Positions 6,002 to 8,981 of a stretch of 8,981 nt of DNA are shown here, piece after piece. Each line of letters begins with the position of its first letter. Within the stretch, counting starts at the first letter, position 1. The notes under the pieces are model-generated. The model saw only the letters and a list, made by a program, of their open reading frames with translations. It did not search any database and was not told the origin of the DNA. Both the position numbers and the translations under genes were made by a program. Origin of the DNA: Opitutales bacterium (GTDB lineage: Bacteria; Verrucomicrobiota; Verrucomicrobiia; Opitutales; Intestinicryptomonadaceae); contig JAJXPD010000086.1 in assembly GCA_021641325.1 (NCBI GenBank), forward strand, positions 1 to 8,981, written 5' to 3'.

Positions 6002-6838
6002 TTAAAACATCGCGCGGATTTTCGACAAGGCCGCGCCGCACAGGCGGTAGCCCTCGTCGTAGAGGTCGGCAAGTTTTTTCGGGTCGCGTTCAAGGCGTCC
6101 CACTTGGAGCGGACGCGCTGGACGCAGGGCGACTATCCGCCCCTCGCGCTCCAATTTGTCGGCGTACGCTAGAGACTCGTTGTAGGCTTCGTGGGCGCGT
6201 TTGAGCGCGTCAATCAGGCGCGGATAACGCTTGTAGAGGATTTTCGCGATAGACAAATACATGGGAGGCTTGCGGAAGCCCCTGTTGCGCGTGAGCACAA
6301 GCAGGATTTTCCCCGCGCCGGTTTCAAGCGCATGCCTTACGGGAATGGCGTCGGAAATTCCGCCGTCGAGATAAGGCACGCCGCGTATGCGCGTAAGCGG
6401 GCAGACGTAGGGCAGACTGCACGACGCCCTGCACGCGGCAAGAGTTGCCGCAAAAGTCTTGGGCTTTTCCAGATAGTCGGGCTTGCCCGTCCTGCAATTC
6501 GTGGCGACAAGCTCGAAGTCGCCCGACTTCAAATAGGCGTCGAAATCGTAGGGGTAGACGCGGCGCGGAAGCTCGCCGAAAAGGTAGTCGTAGTCCATTA
6601 TGCACCTGTTGGTGAACAGGTATTTCAGGCCTATGTATTTGCGGTTTGCGAGCGCGTCTATGTTGCAAAAGCGCGCGCGTCCGCGCTGGCGCGACGCGTA
6701 CGAAAGCCCGTTGGAGCTTCCCGCCGACACGCCGATAACGCGCGGAAAATATATTTTTTCGTCGAGCAAGCAGTCGAGCACTCCCGCGGTGAAAACCCCG
6801 CGCATGCCGCCGCCTTCGAGAACAAGAGTCTGTTTCAT
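6002..6838 (-). CDS. Patatin-like phospholipase (YjjU-type acyl hydrolase)
   Basis: This is a serine lipid acyl hydrolase of the patatin family, using a Ser-Asp dyad, probably cytosolic because there is no signal peptide. The 278-residue protein starts MKQTLVLEGGGMRG, with the oxyanion-hole loop G-G-G-M-R-G (9-14). The nucleophile elbow is G-V-S-A-G (36-40) with Ser38, followed by S-S-N-G, and the catalytic Asp158 is in D-G-G (158-160). The C-terminal part, with R-P-A-R-P-L-Q-V-G-R-L-E-R-D, resembles the extension of the E. coli YjjU-like group. Physiological substrates of that group are poorly defined. The ATG at 6838 was chosen because it directly precedes the conserved strand; ATG 6847 and TTG 6853 are also in frame but add non-conserved residues. 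It lies 37 bases downstream of the TPR gene on the same strand, so the two probably form an operon. All catalytic residues are intact. Confidence 0.92.
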   Translation of the reverse strand: MKQTLVLEGGGMRGVFTAGVLDCLLDEKIYFPRVIGVSAGSSNGLSYASRQRGRARFCNIDALANRKYIGLKYLFTNRCIMDYDYLFGELPRRVYPYDFDAYLKSGDFELVATNCRTGKPDYLEKPKTFAATLAACRASCSLPYVCPLTRIRGVPYLDGGISDAIPVRHALETGAGKILLVLTRNRGFRKPPMYLSIAKILYKRYPRLIDALKRAHEAYNESLAYADKLEREGRIVALRPARPLQVGRLERDPKKLADLYDEGYRLCGAALSKIRAMF

Positions 6839-6875
6839 ATTGCGCATGCCCAAAAGGCGGAACGCCGCGGCAACC

Positions 6876-8588
6876 CTACAAAGCCTCGCCGAAAACGGGG
6901 GTTTCGGTGATTCTGTCGCCGCCGGTTTCGGTGTTCGTGGAGGTTGCGTTTTTCGAGTTCACAAGGGTGTCGATTTCGCGCATGATTTTGTCGCGGTTTT
7001 TCGTGAAAATGAACTTGTCGCTCGAAAGGTTTTTGCGCGCCTCCAAGACAAGCTCGCGGGGGGGGCGGCGCATCGCAAGCAGGCGCACGATGTGCTTGTC
7101 GAGGTTAGTCGAGTTGCCCTGATTTATTTCGAACTGGATAAGCCGCGTGAGCGCAAGCTGGTGCTTTGGATATTTTTCCACCGCCGTCTCCAAGAGCTTT
7201 TGCGCAAACGCCATCGCGCCGAGCTTGTCCATGCGCCGCGCCGTCGCCACGAGCACGCGCGGGGTCGCCGTTCCCCTGTTGAGAACGTCCTTCATGATGA
7301 TTTCGGACATGTTGGCGTTGCCCGTGGCGTAGTAGGAAATCGCGCGGAGGCAGCCAAGAACGTCCTCGTAGCGTCTCGCCCAGACGGGTTTTTCCTTCAA
7401 AATCTCCTCGGAGAAATCGACCGCGCCCTTGTAGTCGCCGTCGGTAATCATGGTTTCGAGAAGCAGCAGGCAGAACGCGCCAATCGGAAAATTGTTAACG
7501 ATTGCCCCGTCGTAGATTTTGCGCATTAGGGCGATGTTTCCGTTGTCGGCGGCGTAGTTGCCCAAGACGAGCATTGCGTTGTAGTCGCCCGCATACTGTT
7601 TCAAAAGGGATTCCTCGGCTTTTTTGACCGCCTCGGCGTCGCCCGTTTTCGCCTGCAAATTCAGGTATTCCATGCGCTGTTCGACCGAAAACGGATTCTC
7701 GATTGAGCGCAGCATCGAATACTGGCGCGCCTTTTCCAAGTCGCCCATCGTCTTGTAGTAGTTTACCAAAATGGCGTAAAGCGGCTCTTTATTTTTGGCG
7801 TAGTTGAAATTCTGCGCAATTATGTTGATTGCCTCTTCGCGGTTGCCCTGCTCCCACTCGTTTTTCGAAAGGCGCAAAATTCCGGGGAGGGTTTTGTCGA
7901 GCTTGTACTTCACCAAATACTCCTTCGACTTTTCGAAATTGCCGTGCAGCGAATACACCGACGAAACCGACATCGCAAGGTACGCGATGACGTCGTTGTT
8001 CGTGAGCGTCCCCGAAGTCAGAAGCTTCTCGGCGACGTCGAGCAGACGCCTGTCCTCTGTCTGGTCGATGAGCGTGCGCATGTAGAGCCGCATGAACTGC
8101 GTGTCGTTCTTCGCGTAGACGAGCGAACGCTCCATGACTTTTATCGCCATGTCGGGACGCTTGAACATGGGCGAAATGTAGAATTCGGCAAGAAGCATTG
8201 CCCCGCGCACGTTTTTAGGCGAACGCCCCGTTCCGAAAGCGAGATTCTTGTAGGCGTCGCGCCACTTCGCCTCTTTTATGCACTGCTCCGCCTGCGCGAT
8301 GTTGTAGTCGCCGATTGCAACGCGGAGCGCGGAGCGGTCAAAGGGATAGGCGAGCGCCTTGCCGACGGTCATTTCGTCGTACTTGATTGCGATTCTGAAA
8401 TAGAAATACACAAACGCCGTAAGGAGCATGTACAGCGCGACGGCGAGCACGCCCAGCACCGTGAAGAGCCTCGACCAAACTACCTGAACAACCCACACTC
8501 CGTTCGGTTTGCGGATTCTGCACAGCATTCCGAAGAACAGTGGATAATAATTGCCTACGCCGTATTTTTCGCTTTTCTTGTTGTCCAT
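6876..8588 (-). CDS. Membrane-anchored tetratricopeptide-repeat protein
   Basis: The 570-residue protein has no catalytic motif I recognise. Residues about 41-64 (RLFTVLGVLAVALYMLLTAF onward) form one strong transmembrane helix after a 38-residue N-terminal segment rich in Lys and Arg, so the N-terminus is probably cytoplasmic and the rest periplasmic. From about residue 90 to 530 the chain is a series of helical hairpins with TPR-like spacing, for example W-R-D-A-Y-K-N-L...S-P-K-N around 109-126, G-D-L-E-K-A-R-Q-Y and Y-P-K-H-Q-L-A; a TPR solenoid for protein contacts is the likely fold. The last 35 or so residues are low-complexity, rich in Asn and Thr. I recall similar membrane-TPR proteins from Verrucomicrobiota, without known function. 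The ATG at 8588 is the first start in the frame. The patatin gene follows 37 bases after its stop. A run of eight C on the coding strand lies at 7065-7058. Confidence 0.88.
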   Translation of the reverse strand: MDNKKSEKYGVGNYYPLFFGMLCRIRKPNGVWVVQVVWSRLFTVLGVLAVALYMLLTAFVYFYFRIAIKYDEMTVGKALAYPFDRSALRVAIGDYNIAQAEQCIKEAKWRDAYKNLAFGTGRSPKNVRGAMLLAEFYISPMFKRPDMAIKVMERSLVYAKNDTQFMRLYMRTLIDQTEDRRLLDVAEKLLTSGTLTNNDVIAYLAMSVSSVYSLHGNFEKSKEYLVKYKLDKTLPGILRLSKNEWEQGNREEAINIIAQNFNYAKNKEPLYAILVNYYKTMGDLEKARQYSMLRSIENPFSVEQRMEYLNLQAKTGDAEAVKKAEESLLKQYAGDYNAMLVLGNYAADNGNIALMRKIYDGAIVNNFPIGAFCLLLLETMITDGDYKGAVDFSEEILKEKPVWARRYEDVLGCLRAISYYATGNANMSEIIMKDVLNRGTATPRVLVATARRMDKLGAMAFAQKLLETAVEKYPKHQLALTRLIQFEINQGNSTNLDKHIVRLLAMRRPPRELVLEARKNLSSDKFIFTKNRDKIMREIDTLVNSKNATSTNTETGGDRITETPVFGEAL

Positions 8589-8632
8589 GATTGAAAAATT
8601 GTCTCTTATTAAAAAAAGTTTTGACGATTTCC

Positions 8633-8661
8633 GATAAAATCCGAAATACGGAAAATGTAAA
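8633..8661 (-). promoter_or_regulatory. Possible promoter of the TPR-patatin operon
   Basis: On the minus strand TTTACA (8661-8656, 5 of 6 matches) and TTTATC (8638-8633, 3 of 6 matches) are separated by 17 bases. The predicted start is near 8626, leaving a leader of about 38 bases. The -10 match is poor. Confidence 0.22.
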
Positions 8662-8721
8662 GCCCGAAAGTTTCCGCCTCCCCGCGCGAACGCCCGTTAA
8701 AAAATACGGGGGATTTAATGC

Positions 8722-8750
8722 TTGACAAGTTTGAAAAAATTTCAGAGATT
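8722..8750 (+). promoter_or_regulatory. Possible promoter of the beta-barrel gene (perfect -35 box)
   Basis: TTGACA at 8722-8727 is a perfect -35 hexamer. At 17-base spacing the -10 position reads GAGATT (8745-8750), matching only 3 of 6, so the -10 box is uncertain. Transcription from here would give a leader of about 65-70 bases, containing the palindrome at 8777-8792. The rest of the 236-bp divergent spacer is A/T-rich, with a short CCCGT...ACGGG inverted repeat (8693-8710) that lacks a T tract. Confidence 0.35.
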
Positions 8751-8776
8751 TCTGCTAAATTGTAAAAAACAAACAC

Positions 8777-8792
8777 GCAATCGTGCGATTGC
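8777..8792. repeat. Perfect inverted repeat in the leader of the beta-barrel gene
   Basis: GCAATCG (8777-8783) and CGATTGC (8786-8792) are perfect inverted copies separated by TG. The element starts 48 bases before the ATG and lies downstream of the TTGACA box. It could be a dimeric regulator's operator or, less likely with only a two-base centre, an mRNA hairpin. No known binding motif is recognised. Confidence 0.45.
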
Positions 8793-8824
8793 CCCAAAAT
8801 TTAAAATCAACCAAATATCTAATA

Positions 8825-8981
8825 ATGAAAAAAATATTATCATCGTCTATCCTGCTCGCTGCCGCGCTTTCGGCAAGCGCCGCGCCTCTCGTCACGGTCG
8901 GAGACCAGCTCGACCTTTTCTTCAAGGGTGCCGTAATCGGCAAGTGGAACAGCAACATCACAACAACAAGCAACAAGGCGA
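8825..8981 (+). CDS. Outer-membrane beta-barrel candidate (N-terminus only, cut off by the window edge)
   Basis: Only 52 codons are present and the frame is open to the right edge. Residues 1-19 are a clear signal peptide: M-K-K, then a hydrophobic Ile/Leu/Ala core, ending S-A-S-A before Ala20. The mature start A-P-L-V-T-V-G-D-Q-L-D-L-F-F-K-G, followed by W-N-S-N-I, resembles a pattern I remember from abundant Verrucomicrobiota outer-membrane beta-barrel proteins (G-D-x-x-x-L-F, an alternating first strand, then x-x-S/D-N-I). The family call is inference from a short segment; a generic secreted protein cannot be excluded. The ATG at 8825 is the only sensible start. It has no Shine-Dalgarno sequence and an A/T-rich leader, and is divergent from the TPR gene. 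Confidence 0.7.
   Translation, partial: MKKILSSSILLAAALSASAAPLVTVGDQLDLFFKGAVIGKWNSNITTTSNKA

Noticed and set aside
8693..8710. CCCGT...ACGGG inverted repeat considered as a terminator
   Set aside because: The stem is only five base pairs with an eight-base loop and no T tract, and it lies between divergent genes where a terminator is not expected.
1..8981. CRISPR array, tRNA or rRNA genes, insertion sequence, defence or toxin-antitoxin system
   Set aside because: I saw no regularly spaced repeats, cloverleaf-like sequence, transposase motif, terminal repeats or toxin-antitoxin-like gene pair. Every larger stretch is explained by housekeeping or envelope genes.

Overview
The window looks like ordinary chromosomal DNA from a Gram-negative bacterium, most likely a member of Verrucomicrobiota (Opitutae-like). 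Three things suggest this. The partial gene at the right edge encodes a signal peptide followed by a G-D-x-x-x-L-F motif, remembered from abundant outer-membrane beta-barrel proteins of that lineage. The membrane-anchored TPR protein has an N-terminal layout I associate with verrucomicrobial hypothetical proteins. Coding regions are GC-rich while spacers are A/T-rich, with almost no Shine-Dalgarno sequences. The assignment is inference; there is no rRNA or other decisive marker here.

Layout from left to right. A 3'-truncated gene on the minus strand (1-616) encodes a one-pass membrane protein with a long coiled coil. It is divergent from a secreted GH78-like alpha-L-rhamnosidase-family protein on the plus strand (712-2901). 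A strong bidirectional hairpin terminator (2925-2957) separates that gene from ispE, which converges on it from the minus strand (2981-3859). ispE is divergent, across 48 bp, from a tightly packed plus-strand operon pyrF-ispD-ispF (3908-5832), closed by a perfect 10-bp hairpin with an eight-T tract. After a gap of about 170 bp come two minus-strand genes in a probable two-gene operon: a large TPR protein with one membrane helix (6876-8588), then a patatin-like phospholipase (6002-6838). A 236-bp divergent promoter region leads to the start of the outer-membrane beta-barrel candidate (8825 to the edge).

Functionally, the middle of the window is housekeeping. IspD, IspE and IspF catalyse three consecutive steps of the non-mevalonate (MEP) isoprenoid pathway, and PyrF makes UMP. 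IspD and IspE use CTP and ATP and IspF releases CMP, so linkage to pyrimidine synthesis is plausible but unproven. The flanks are envelope-related: a secreted glycan-active enzyme, membrane-anchored coiled-coil and TPR proteins, a lipid acyl hydrolase and a beta-barrel protein.

I see no mobile element, CRISPR array, tRNA, rRNA or defence system. I found no convincing undescribed system. The points most worth a second look are the altered catalytic motif of the GH78-like protein, the promoter-like hexamers placed so close to several start codons that near-leaderless mRNAs are possible, and the grouping of three MEP genes around pyrF.
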